From the IMG/VR virus record IMGVR_UViG_3300042691_006802, positions 1-50,397 of that record: 50,397 nucleotides of DNA; one strand, 5' to 3'. Every line of letters starts with the position of its first letter. The stretch's first letter is position 1. Position numbers and translations under genes: made by a program. The stretch is from a virus. Under the pieces are notes generated by a model. The model saw only the letters and a list, made by a program, of their open reading frames with translations, was not told the DNA's origin and did not search any database. Below, piece by piece: positions 1 through 6,110 of the stretch.

Positions 1-58
1 GCTTGGTCACCGTCTCGTACACGCGAGACTTCAAGCTTCCGCACTTTGGACACTCCAT
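1..58 (-). CDS. Zinc-ribbon protein, N-terminal fragment
   Basis: Only the first 19 codons are in the window, reading leftward off its edge. They give MECPKCGSLKSRVYETVTK. The CPKCG knuckle followed by a serine/arginine/valine stretch resembles the N-terminal zinc ribbon of NrdR and of small phage zinc-ribbon proteins, but the rest of the protein is missing. The start is supported by GAGGAGA just upstream of the ATG, and the gene follows the stop of the zinc-finger gene to its right by a few bases. Seen: one CxxC and an RBS. Inferred: nucleic-acid binding. Confidence 0.6.
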   Translation of the reverse strand, partial: MECPKCGSLKSRVYETVTK

Positions 59-67
59 GTTCTCTCC

Positions 68-241
68 TCATCCTTTCTTTTGGCATTTGTGATGTTCCCA
101 TTGTTTGCGGTTGAAAAAATATCTTCCACATTCCTTGCATCGAAAAATGTACCCTTCGCGTACGCGAGTAGTTCCCCCTCTGTCATACGGGTCAGTTCGG
201 TACGAAGTCCCTTCGAATGTTCTGATGATCTCTGGTTCCAT
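68..241 (-). CDS. Small zinc-finger protein, 57 aa
   Basis: A 57-codon gene. Its C-terminal half reads CKECGRYFFNRKQWEHHKC, a CxxC-x12-HHxxC-like arrangement typical of a single C2H2/C2HC finger, with aromatic residues in the finger core. The first half is polar with many Arg and Gly. A GAAGAG ribosome binding site precedes the ATG, and the next leftward gene starts ten bases after its stop. A longer reading frame (31-294, GTG start) overlaps it but shows no recognisable motif, so this frame is preferred. Function is unknown. DNA or RNA binding is inferred from the finger only. Confidence 0.65.
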   Translation of the reverse strand: MEPEIIRTFEGTSYRTDPYDRGGTTRVREGYIFRCKECGRYFFNRKQWEHHKCQKKG

Positions 242-290
242 GATCTCTTCGCCTTGTAGTAGGTGGTGATGAGTTTAATGATTGTCCACT

Positions 291-530
291 TCACGCCTTC
301 TCCCTTTTTGCTTTTTCTTCCGCCAACATCTCCGACAATCTTTCTTCAATCGGCTTGTCTTGCAACGGCCTGTTTGTCCATGAATCCCAGATTGGCATTC
401 GGTTGTTGATGGTTAAGTCGCCATTCGGACTGTTCTTCAACAGTTCTCCCATCTGGGCGCAACTTGCCGTTGGCTGTTTTGGCTCCGGCCCCGGGGGGCA
501 GATTGTGTAGGTGTACGGCAATTTAGCCAT
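291..530 (-). CDS. Hypothetical phage protein, 79 aa
   Basis: No family recognised. The protein begins MAKLPYTYTIC, has a Pro-rich segment (PPGPEPKQP) and ends in a charged helix rich in Glu and Lys. The start was set at 530 rather than the far upstream 668 because AGGAGA lies just before this ATG and the upstream gene stops at 523, giving an eight-base overlap typical of translational coupling in this arm. Confidence 0.6.
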   Translation of the reverse strand: MAKLPYTYTICPPGPEPKQPTASCAQMGELLKNSPNGDLTINNRMPIWDSWTNRPLQDKPIEERLSEMLAEEKAKREKA

Positions 531-753
531 TGGTCTTCTCCTCTGTGTGCGCTCGTTGTAGTCGGCGGTACTGCGCCACGTTGTTGTGCCACGCCCTTGG
601 ATCACATGCGCTTTTTGTAATGATCTGCGTTTGTGGGAATTCGGCAAACACAACAAGGAAGTGTGCACCGCTTCGGGGTTCTATGTCTACCGCATGGAAA
701 CCCTTGTTCTCATAAAACTTCAGCTGCTCTCTCAGTGGTCGTGGTATTTTCAT
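523..753 (-). CDS. Small HicA/dsRBD-like phage protein, 76 aa
   Basis: A short basic protein with the pattern of small alpha/beta nucleic-acid-binding phage proteins: a helix (LREQLKFYENKGFHAV), a beta hairpin around GAHFLVVF, then DPRAWHNNVAQYRRL, which resembles the conserved Arg/Asn C-terminal helix of HicA-like small proteins. The His expected after Gly-Ala is present (GAHF). Assignment rests on pattern only. There is no partner antitoxin next to it, so a toxin role is not claimed. It overlaps the stop of the gene to its right by four bases. Confidence 0.55.
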   Translation of the reverse strand: MKIPRPLREQLKFYENKGFHAVDIEPRSGAHFLVVFAEFPQTQIITKSACDPRAWHNNVAQYRRLQRAHTEEKTNG

Positions 754-1355
754 AGTACAAGCGTCCCCATTTCAGTGTCGATGTGTTTCAAAAGATTGCC
801 GTAGTTGTCGGTGACGTACCAGACATTGCGTGTTCTGTTCAATCCATTCACGTTGTGAACCTCCAGCTTGCCGTAGTTTGTGACGTACCCGTCCACCATC
901 GACATCATCCTGAACGGTCTGTGTGGGTGGTACTCGTAGTTGATGGTGGTCTTGTTCTCCCGCAGGATGTATGCGCCGTTGCCCAGATGGAAGTCCTGCG
1001 CCATCACCGTCTTGGGGGACAGTGTGACAAACCTCTTCACCTCTGGTCTGATGCGACTGATGTGGTCTAGTGCGCCAATGAGCAAACCACGCGCCGCGCC
1101 CCGCTTGTACGACCATATCGTGTAGAACACCGCCACGGTCTGCCTGACTCCATCATCGAACAGATCGTCCTCTGATGTCGGCACGGCTTGCGTGTAGGAC
1201 ACACAGGTCACCGCAGTGGGGTTCTCGTGGTCACCCGTTATGAAGAGGTGGGCGTTGCGACCGAGGCGCTTCTCTGCCGGGATGCCCGGACGAACCGGGT
1301 CATCCTTGACCAGTCTCTCAATCAGTGCTGGCTGGTTGATGTAGTGGGTCTTCAT
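750..1355 (-). CDS. GNAT-like acetyltransferase-fold protein, 201 aa
   Basis: The middle reads KRFVTLSPKTVMAQDFHLGNG followed by TTINYEY. This is the pattern seen in phage GNAT-fold proteins, where a strand is followed by a helix and a 'FH..NGA' turn near the acetyl-CoA pocket. RGAARGLLIGALDHI could be the helix after the pyrophosphate-binding loop, although a textbook R/Q-x-x-G-x-G/A loop is not clean. Substrate unknown. The start is at a CTCAAGGAGAAGAACACATG junction shared with several neighbours, and the ATG overlaps the preceding TGA. Fold assignment is inference. Confidence 0.6.
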   Translation of the reverse strand: MKTHYINQPALIERLVKDDPVRPGIPAEKRLGRNAHLFITGDHENPTAVTCVSYTQAVPTSEDDLFDDGVRQTVAVFYTIWSYKRGAARGLLIGALDHISRIRPEVKRFVTLSPKTVMAQDFHLGNGAYILRENKTTINYEYHPHRPFRMMSMVDGYVTNYGKLEVHNVNGLNRTRNVWYVTDNYGNLLKHIDTEMGTLVL

Positions 1356-1843
1356 GTGTTCTTCTCCTTGAGTTTGGCTTCAACTTCTGCAAACAACTGT
1401 TGCCATTCTTCGTGGGTCATTTGATCTGCTTTCCAAAAACTCGCCTTATCTTCATCCGTCAGCCCAATCCATGTGCGCTGTGGTGGGGCGGTGTAGACCT
1501 GACCGCAGTTGTGGCATTGCACGACTTGGTTGTAAGGGTTCCATTTAATTGCGCTTGCATCGGTATAACCGCAACAAGGCAACGCCACAGGCTCCTGCTT
1601 TGGCTGTGCCAATCGTTGTGCTTCCATGGCCTTCCACCAACCAAATGCAAATGCCTTCTTCTCTTCCTCGGTAACGCACTCGGGTGGAGTCTCGGGCTGG
1701 GGTGAGGCGATGTAGAGGGCGGTTACTCGTTTCTGTGCCATTTGGTTGACCGCCTTGTCCACGCTGGACTGCATCTGGTGTAGCATCCCGTCGATGAACC
1801 CGCGCTCGTAGTCCGGGCCTTGATCATGTCTCGGTCTGGTCAT
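1352..1843 (-). CDS. Hypothetical protein with internal zinc ribbon, 163 aa
   Basis: Modular small phage protein. A helical N-terminal part is followed by AQPKQEPVALPCCGY and, 25 residues on, CHNCG. These two knuckles would make a zinc ribbon. Then come PPQRTWIGLTDEDKASFW and a helical C-terminus ending EAKLKEKNT. The AQPKQEPV and PPQR-W-GL modules recur in the gene at 2016-2483. The last codons are also the ribosome binding site of the next gene. Function unknown. Confidence 0.6.
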   Translation of the reverse strand: MTRPRHDQGPDYERGFIDGMLHQMQSSVDKAVNQMAQKRVTALYIASPQPETPPECVTEEEKKAFAFGWWKAMEAQRLAQPKQEPVALPCCGYTDASAIKWNPYNQVVQCHNCGQVYTAPPQRTWIGLTDEDKASFWKADQMTHEEWQQLFAEVEAKLKEKNT

Positions 1844-2019
1844 GTGTTCTTCTCCTTGAGTTTGGCTACGACTCGTGTTTTGATTTTGGGGTTTGATGTA
1901 AACAAGGAATCACCATCCCACCACGCTTCGACAACAGCGGCATGAGGGTTCTCTGTTTTGAGTTGTTCCAATCGTTCACGCAGTTGTTGGCGCATTTCAT
2001 CTGTAACCAGTTTCATCAT
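1840..2019 (-). CDS. Hypothetical protein, 59 aa
   Basis: Short mostly helical protein (VTDEMRQQLRERLEQL) with AVVEAWWDGDSLF in the middle and the recurrent C-terminus KLKEKNT. The start was set at 2019, where ATGATG follows AAGGAGAAGAACC and overlaps the preceding stop. The in-frame extension to 2073 lies inside the upstream gene and is not needed. No family recognised. Confidence 0.55.
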   Translation of the reverse strand: MMKLVTDEMRQQLRERLEQLKTENPHAAVVEAWWDGDSLFTSNPKIKTRVVAKLKEKNT

Positions 2020-2483
2020 CGGTTCTTCTCCTTGAGCCGGGATTCGATGGCACGGGCAAATGCGTGAAGCCAACGCGGTGATGTGTGGTTGTCTCCATAC
2101 GCATCTTCAAAAACGCTTGGGCCTTCTGGGAAGCATTCTTCGATCGTTTCGAAGTCCAGCCCAACCCACGGGCGCTGTGGTGGATCGATGTAGAGGGGCG
2201 TGTTTAAAGGCAGGTCTTTGAACATCACCACCGTCTTGACTGCGGGGGCCTGTGACCACGGCATAACTTGCCCGTTGTAACTGCCGCCCACAAACGGGCG
2301 AGAAGTATCCAATGCAACCACGCCCACAGGCTCCTGCTTTGGCTGTGCCAAGGCTTCTTTGGCAGCATCCATCGCCGTGTCAATTTCAGCTGGCAAACAA
2401 ATGGCGTTCTCACCAATGCTCAACTTGTTTATTTCCACCAACACATCCAGCACCAGCTTCAATGCTTCTCGTTCTTTGGTCAT
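2016..2483 (-). CDS. Hypothetical modular phage protein, 155 aa
   Basis: Begins with a helical segment (MTKEREALKLVLDVLVEI), then KEALAQPKQEPVGVVAL, a middle part with GGSYNGQVMPW, then PPQRPWVGLDFETIEECF and the C-terminus ESRLKEKNR. The same ordered modules occur in many phage small proteins and in the gene at 1352-1843, with which it shares a 28-base identical stretch. This points to shuffling or duplication. No catalytic motif is seen, and the role is unknown. Confidence 0.6.
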   Translation of the reverse strand: MTKEREALKLVLDVLVEINKLSIGENAICLPAEIDTAMDAAKEALAQPKQEPVGVVALDTSRPFVGGSYNGQVMPWSQAPAVKTVVMFKDLPLNTPLYIDPPQRPWVGLDFETIEECFPEGPSVFEDAYGDNHTSPRWLHAFARAIESRLKEKNR

Positions 2484-2716
2484 TTGTTCCTCTCTTTCAT
2501 GCGTTGAATCCGCGCCATTCTTTTGTTGAACGCCTCTGCGTAGACGACATACTCCATACCGGCAGTTACACGCTCCCAGTAGCTCTGTCCTTCAACCTCG
2601 GGTGCGTCCATCTTCCGGTTGTCAGCATCCTGCCTCGCCTTGGACTCGATGGTTCGCATTCGCGCATCCCCAACGACCTCCTTGGCGGTGTCAATGTCAA
2701 AGCTCAGAGGACGCAT
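2480..2716 (-). CDS. Hypothetical protein, 78 aa
   Basis: Charged, largely helical protein (DTAKEVVGDARMRTIESK) ending QRMKERNK. The ending is encoded by a degenerate form of the AAGGAGAAGAAC start junction used by the next gene. It overlaps its upstream neighbour by 13 bases. No family recognised. Confidence 0.55.
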   Translation of the reverse strand: MRPLSFDIDTAKEVVGDARMRTIESKARQDADNRKMDAPEVEGQSYWERVTAGMEYVVYAEAFNKRMARIQRMKERNK

Positions 2717-2937
2717 GCACCCTCCTGCACAGACTCAAGCCACGCAACAGGTGCGCCGACATACTGATACGGCCCATGCCCGTCAAACCTTACCCATGCG
2801 CCACCATCCCCAGCGCCGCACAGGACAGTCCCGTAGCAACCGTGATACGCCAGATGCTCCCCGTTGATCTGCGGGAACTTCATCAGGGACTTCATAGGCT
2901 CTTTGTCGTGATCGGGGATCATCAGTCTTACCCTCAT
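2704..2937 (-). CDS. Hypothetical protein, 77 aa
   Basis: A small mixed alpha/beta protein with GAWVRFDGHGPYQYVG and two cysteines. It starts after AAGGAGAAAAACAC, a variant of the arm's recurrent junction. Here the junction lies between genes rather than inside the upstream coding sequence. Function unknown. Confidence 0.55.
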   Translation of the reverse strand: MRVRLMIPDHDKEPMKSLMKFPQINGEHLAYHGCYGTVLCGAGDGGAWVRFDGHGPYQYVGAPVAWLESVQEGACVL

Positions 2938-2954
2938 GTGTTTTTCTCCTTGAG

Positions 2955-3275
2955 TTAGTAAAGGCGACCATTCATCCAGTGATCTTCTTCATCTTGCGCG
3001 GCTTCTCGGCCACCCTCGATGAAACGATCCATGTCGTTCATAAAGAAACCCATGGATGCCATTCCTCGACTCACAGCGACCTCAATGTCTGGCATTTCCA
3101 TCTCCATTCCCTCTATCCCTTTTCTTGCCTCCGCTATTTTGGTGAAAATGGCCCCCGTGACGAATAATTTTGACCCCTGAACACTTGCTGTCCCGTGCCC
3201 AAGTTTGCAAAAATAAAAAGTCCCAAACTTTCCATTGCGTTGCGGCATCTCCGACTTGCAAACCACGCACTTCAT
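2955..3275 (-). CDS. Zinc-ribbon protein, 106 aa
   Basis: The N-terminus holds two knuckles: MKCVVCKSEMPQR with CxxC at residues 3-6, and YFCKLGHG about 17 residues on. Together they make a Cys3-His or topoisomerase-type zinc ribbon. The C-terminal two-thirds is helical and acidic (ARKGIEGMEMEMPDIEVAVS, then MNDMDRFIEGGREAAQDEEDHW). Probably a small nucleic-acid- or protein-binding adaptor, inferred from the ribbon alone. The ATG overlaps the upstream stop and follows AAGGAGAAGAACAC. Confidence 0.6.
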   Translation of the reverse strand: MKCVVCKSEMPQRNGKFGTFYFCKLGHGTASVQGSKLFVTGAIFTKIAEARKGIEGMEMEMPDIEVAVSRGMASMGFFMNDMDRFIEGGREAAQDEEDHWMNGRLY

Positions 3276-3454
3276 GTGTTCTTCTCCTTCAACTTGGGTT
3301 TGAATGCGTCAAACGCTTTGAGTTGGTAGTCCACCTGTCTGCTTGTGTTTTCCCAAAAATCAATCAGCTGTTTCTGTCGAACCAACCAAACCAACTCCTC
3401 AATCTGAGGCGTAGGTTCAACACCAGCCAGCTTATAAAGTTCTTCGTCCGTCAT
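3272..3454 (-). CDS. Hypothetical protein, 60 aa
   Basis: Begins MTDEELYKLAGVEPT and ends KPKLKEKNT, the recurrent C-terminus encoded by the start junction of the next gene. Helical with several Trp and Gln. The start at 3454 follows GAAGGAGAAGAACAC and overlaps the stop of the 50-codon gene to the right. No family recognised. Confidence 0.55.
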   Translation of the reverse strand: MTDEELYKLAGVEPTPQIEELVWLVRQKQLIDFWENTSRQVDYQLKAFDAFKPKLKEKNT

Positions 3455-3603
3455 GTGTTCTTCTCCTTCGCATGCACAACCGCCTCCAAGTATTTCCAAT
3501 CCTGTGGTGTCCACTTGCGGCCAAGTCGGGCTTCATCTTCCTTGACGAACGCCATGAGTTGGATCAGTCTGTCAAATAATGCTGGGTCTTTTCTCAGGTT
3601 CAT
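3451..3603 (-). CDS. Small hypothetical protein, 50 aa
   Basis: A 50-codon frame that exactly fills the space between two coupled neighbours. It starts MNLRKDPALFDRLIQL, has GRKWTPQDWKYLEAV, and ends AKEKNT at the recurrent junction. Both ends overlap neighbours by four bases (ATGA). The tight fit and shared C-terminus support it as real. Function unknown. Confidence 0.6.
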   Translation of the reverse strand: MNLRKDPALFDRLIQLMAFVKEDEARLGRKWTPQDWKYLEAVVHAKEKNT

Positions 3604-3794
3604 TCTTCAATTCCAAAATGTTTTTTGATCAGGTCATCGGCTTTGTAGGGTTCGGCGATGTCGGCAATCTCAGCGCACTGTCTGGCCACCTCCTTGACCA
3701 GAAGCTCAAGGTGCGGCGTTGATACCGTCCATGTTGTGTAGTTGCTGTTCTCCGCAATGATTTGCTTGAGTGTTGTTGCCATGTCGAATTTCAT
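3600..3794 (-). CDS. Hypothetical protein, 64 aa
   Basis: Starts MKFDMATTLKQII and contains LELLVKEVARQCAEIAD, a likely amphipathic helix, ending KKHFGIEE. Overlaps its upstream neighbour by four bases, after a GAGAGGAAAT ribosome binding site. No family recognised. Confidence 0.55.
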   Translation of the reverse strand: MKFDMATTLKQIIAENSNYTTWTVSTPHLELLVKEVARQCAEIADIAEPYKADDLIKKHFGIEE

Positions 3795-4138
3795 TTCCTC
3801 TCCTTTAGTGTTGCAAGTTCTTCATCAACCTTTTTCTTGTTCCCTTTGAGTGCGTCTTCATAGAAAGAGCAGTTTGGATGGATCCAGAGGTCGCCCCATT
3901 TGATTGATTTCCAGACCGGCCCCCTCTTTGGCACAGGCAGTATCGGAGCGTCTTCTGTTATCTCAGTCACCCTGACGTACGAAACATGTTTCTTCGCGCT
4001 TTCAAACTCACTCAGCTCTCCTACGTGTAAACACAGAAACTTCTTGTCCCATGTGTCAAACCCGGCCCATATCTCTGCCTCCGGGTTGGCTTGTATGTAG
4101 TCAAGCCAAGCCTTGCAGTTCTCCGGGTTTAATTTCAT
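3791..4138 (-). CDS. Hypothetical protein, 115 aa
   Basis: Contains NCKAWLDYIQANPEAEIWAG near the N-terminus and a Trp-rich middle (GPVWKSIKWGDLWIHP), ending with a Lys-rich helix. No known domain is recognised. The start follows AAGGAGAAGAACACATG and is coupled to the stop of the gene on its right. Confidence 0.55.
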   Translation of the reverse strand: MKLNPENCKAWLDYIQANPEAEIWAGFDTWDKKFLCLHVGELSEFESAKKHVSYVRVTEITEDAPILPVPKRGPVWKSIKWGDLWIHPNCSFYEDALKGNKKKVDEELATLKERK

Positions 4139-4380
4139 GTGTTCTTCTCCTTGAGTCGTTCTTCAAAGGCGGCATACAGATCCTGCATGTAGACAACTTT
4201 CCCCGTGAGAACCTTAGCCTTGATTGCCTCGCGCTCCTCGTCAGTCAGGCCCACCCAGTTATCACGCGGGTTCAGGCTTCTTACTTCGGCTTCATGCGGC
4301 GCAATGCTGTTAGCGATATATGGACCCGCCTTGCGTGAAATTTCATTGCGCCTTTTGTTGGTCAAAAATACCCATGTCAT
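4135..4380 (-). CDS. Hypothetical protein with WVGLTDEE module, 81 aa
   Basis: Carries the module NWVGLTDEEREAIKAK followed by a helix and the recurrent C-terminus EERLKEKNT. It is related in architecture to 1352-1843 and 2016-2483 but lacks the AQPKQEPV linker and zinc knuckles. Function unknown. The last codons double as the ribosome binding site of the following gene. Confidence 0.55.
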   Translation of the reverse strand: MTWVFLTNKRRNEISRKAGPYIANSIAPHEAEVRSLNPRDNWVGLTDEEREAIKAKVLTGKVVYMQDLYAAFEERLKEKNT

Positions 4381-4766
4381 GTTTTCTTCTCCTGTTCATT
4401 GATTGCCGCCTTCAGCTTGGGGGAGTACCGCCCGACACTGATCAATATGGACCGTGCCGTTCCCGGGTCGAACCCATACTCAAGGTGTTGTTTCAGATTT
4501 ACGTGCGCCATACCAAGCAGTCCGTAGAGCGTGGCGTTCTCATTTTTGAGTTCTTCGATCTCCAGATTCCTGCGCCGCGTCACCTCTTCTGCAAACCTCC
4601 TGAGCATGGAGTTGGTGGCCTCATGCTCCACGTTCCAGCCAAGCAGTCGAGCAATCTCAATCACCTCGTCCCGCCTCATTGCCTCTTCCTGCCTGTCTTC
4701 AATCTGCCTCTTGCGCCAACCGCTTTGACGGCGTGCGGCTTCAAATGCTTCGTCTTCTTCGTTCAT
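4377..4766 (-). CDS. Coiled-coil hypothetical protein, 129 aa
   Basis: Strongly charged and helical through most of its length (NEEDEAFEAARRQSGWRKRQ, then RRRNLEIEELKNENATLYGL), consistent with a coiled coil. Ends INEQEKKT. No catalytic motif. Overlaps neighbours by four bases on both sides. Confidence 0.55.
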   Translation of the reverse strand: MNEEDEAFEAARRQSGWRKRQIEDRQEEAMRRDEVIEIARLLGWNVEHEATNSMLRRFAEEVTRRRNLEIEELKNENATLYGLLGMAHVNLKQHLEYGFDPGTARSILISVGRYSPKLKAAINEQEKKT

Positions 4767-4981
4767 TTTCTCCCCCTTTCTCTGATCAATGACGCAAAGT
4801 ACGGCCCTCTATGCCTGTCTGATTGTTCACACGCCTTCGCACACGCCTCACGCTCTTCAGCGCGGACAAGCGCTGCAAAGCGTTCAATGAACAACTCATA
4901 CATTGAGTGTTGGTAAACGATATTGCTTTTTTCTGGCAATAGCCCAGCCTCCCTCGCCATGCGGGCGATGTCTTCGTTCAT
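4763..4981 (-). CDS. Conserved phage hypothetical, 72 aa
   Basis: Starts MNEDIARMAREAGL and contains ERFAALVRAEEREACAKACE, a motif combination seen in many small phage proteins. Helical, with two Cys in AKACEQ. The start at 4981 follows GAGGGAGC and overlaps the upstream stop. The longer in-frame start at 5026 would run through the upstream gene. Function unknown. Confidence 0.6.
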   Translation of the reverse strand: MNEDIARMAREAGLLPEKSNIVYQHSMYELFIERFAALVRAEEREACAKACEQSDRHRGPYFASLIRERGRK

Positions 4982-5202
4982 TGCTCCCTCGCTTTCATCA
5001 TTGCGTCCGCCGCATCGTATGACCACAACGCCAACCGCGTCGGGTCATCACGGAACGTGCCGAAATCAAAGTGATGCACCAAACCCTGCATCGCCTTGGC
5101 CGCAAAGTAGTCGCGCAGGGTCATGCCTTGAAATGCGATGGCATGCCCGCCCGCTGTATCGGGAAAAACCGGGAACGCTGGGCCTCCTGTTTCTTTATTC
5201 AT
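4978..5202 (-). CDS. Conserved phage hypothetical (GMTLRDYFAAKAMQ family), 74 aa
   Basis: Belongs to a widespread family of small phage and prophage proteins with the order GGPAFP, then QGMTLRDYFAAKAMQG, then YDAADAMMKAREQ. The family has no established function. The reading is clear and the length typical. The start overlaps the end of the membrane peptide at 5195-5302. Confidence 0.7.
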   Translation of the reverse strand: MNKETGGPAFPVFPDTAGGHAIAFQGMTLRDYFAAKAMQGLVHHFDFGTFRDDPTRLALWSYDAADAMMKAREQ

Positions 5203-5302
5203 CTTTGTTCATCTCCGAAAAAATTGTGAGTAACAACACCATGCCGCCGACCCCGAGACCTGCGCCAAGGATCAGCAACAAACCAATGATTAACCCTTCC
5301 AT
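5195..5302 (-). CDS. Single-span membrane peptide, 35 aa
   Basis: A 35-codon frame encoding one hydrophobic helix (LIIGLLLILGAGLGVGG, then MVLLLTIF) with small-residue spacing G-x3-G, and a charged tail EMNKDE. An AAGGGG ribosome binding site precedes the ATG. The frame fills the space between the winged-helix-like gene and the next gene, overlapping the latter by eight bases. The topology suggests a small inner-membrane peptide. Its role is not known. Confidence 0.55.
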   Translation of the reverse strand: MEGLIIGLLLILGAGLGVGGMVLLLTIFSEMNKDE

Positions 5303-5305
5303 GCT

Positions 5306-5884
5306 TTACCCCTTAAAGATCTTGGTGAGTTCTTCGTAGAGTGCGCGTGCTTGGCTGACACTGAGGTTGTCGATCATCACCTTCGCATCCCACGTTGTAA
5401 CCATGCGAGGAGAAGTGGTCGTGGCAATAGCCGCGATGCCCTCTGCTTGTTTGTCTGTCTGCGGCACAACTTTCTTGACGATCAGCGTGAGGTTGCGCTT
5501 GGGTTTGTGCTTCTTGAGGGGCGGCAACTTACTAATGGTTCTGTACTTGGTTGTTGCTGGCGTGATCTTGCCTTCGACATCTCGGTTGACGAGGTTGTTG
5601 CGAATCATCTGAGAGATGAGCGATGACGTTGAATTGGCTTTGATGCCGTGCTTGACAAGATCTTTTGCGTAGCCCATGTGCGTGTTGCCGGGGTTGGATG
5701 TGATGTAGTCAAAGATGCGCTTGGCTTGTGGCTCTTTCTTTTTGGGTGTGAGGGTCTTGGGTGCGGGTGCGGCTTGTGTTGTCATGTTGAGTTGCTCCTT
5801 TGGTTTGACGTCTGGTTGTGTCTGCTGTGCGTCTGCTTCCCACGCAGACAAAGTTTTCTTGAGTTCAGACTGGAGGTCTGGCAT
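5306..5884 (-). CDS. Putative winged-helix DNA-binding protein, 192 aa
   Basis: The N-terminal 50 residues are low-complexity and Pro/Gln/Lys-rich. Residues about 56-115 (KRIFDYITSNPGNTHMGYAK through SSLISQMIRNNLVNRDVEG) read as a winged helix: a helix, a turn, a recognition-like helix, then a wing with TKYRTI. A basic linker (LKKHKPKRNLT) and a helical C-terminus ARALYEELTKIF follow. Probably a transcription or replication-associated DNA binder, by inference. The nearest alternative is a structural DNA-binding accessory. Confidence 0.6.
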   Translation of the reverse strand: MPDLQSELKKTLSAWEADAQQTQPDVKPKEQLNMTTQAAPAPKTLTPKKKEPQAKRIFDYITSNPGNTHMGYAKDLVKHGIKANSTSSLISQMIRNNLVNRDVEGKITPATTKYRTISKLPPLKKHKPKRNLTLIVKKVVPQTDKQAEGIAAIATTTSPRMVTTWDAKVMIDNLSVSQARALYEELTKIFKG

Positions 5885-6101
5885 GGCTCACTCCTTTCAA
5901 TGAGACGGATAGAAACAGGAAAAACAAAATGGCGTAGAACAGGGCTCGTGCCACTCTACGTAGGTTGAAAAGCGGCATCGGGTATCCCAGCAGCACGCCT
6001 TGTATGAACTCCTCCTCTGGAGTCATCTTGTGCGGTGGCGGTTGCCACCGCATACCAATCAACACTTTGCCCGTGTTGTAGGGTGTGTGTCTGTGTTTCA
6101 A
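5865..6101 (-). CDS. Small membrane protein, 78 aa
   Basis: The N-terminus MKHRHTPYNTGKVLIG with PPPHKMTPEEEFIQ is a pattern seen in small phage proteins. The C-terminus holds one hydrophobic span (ALFYAILFFLFLSVSL) after RRVAR, giving a likely N-in topology. Overlaps the next gene by 20 bases. Function unknown. Confidence 0.6.
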   Translation of the reverse strand: MKHRHTPYNTGKVLIGMRWQPPPHKMTPEEEFIQGVLLGYPMPLFNLRRVARALFYAILFFLFLSVSLKGVSHARPPV

Positions 6102-6110
6102 ATGTCCTCC

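Noticed and set aside
31-294. 87-codon GTG frame on the minus strand
   Set aside because: Overlaps the zinc-finger gene at 68-241 almost fully, has no recognised motif and no better ribosome binding site.
523-753. HicA toxin call
   Set aside because: Only a small-protein pattern, no adjacent HicB-type antitoxin gene. Kept as a fold resemblance, not a toxin.
4463-4482. GGGTTCGACCCGG on the minus strand, like a tRNA T arm
   Set aside because: Only three pairs in the stem, no cloverleaf around it, and it is in the middle of a coding gene (EYGFDPGTA). No tRNA was found in the window.
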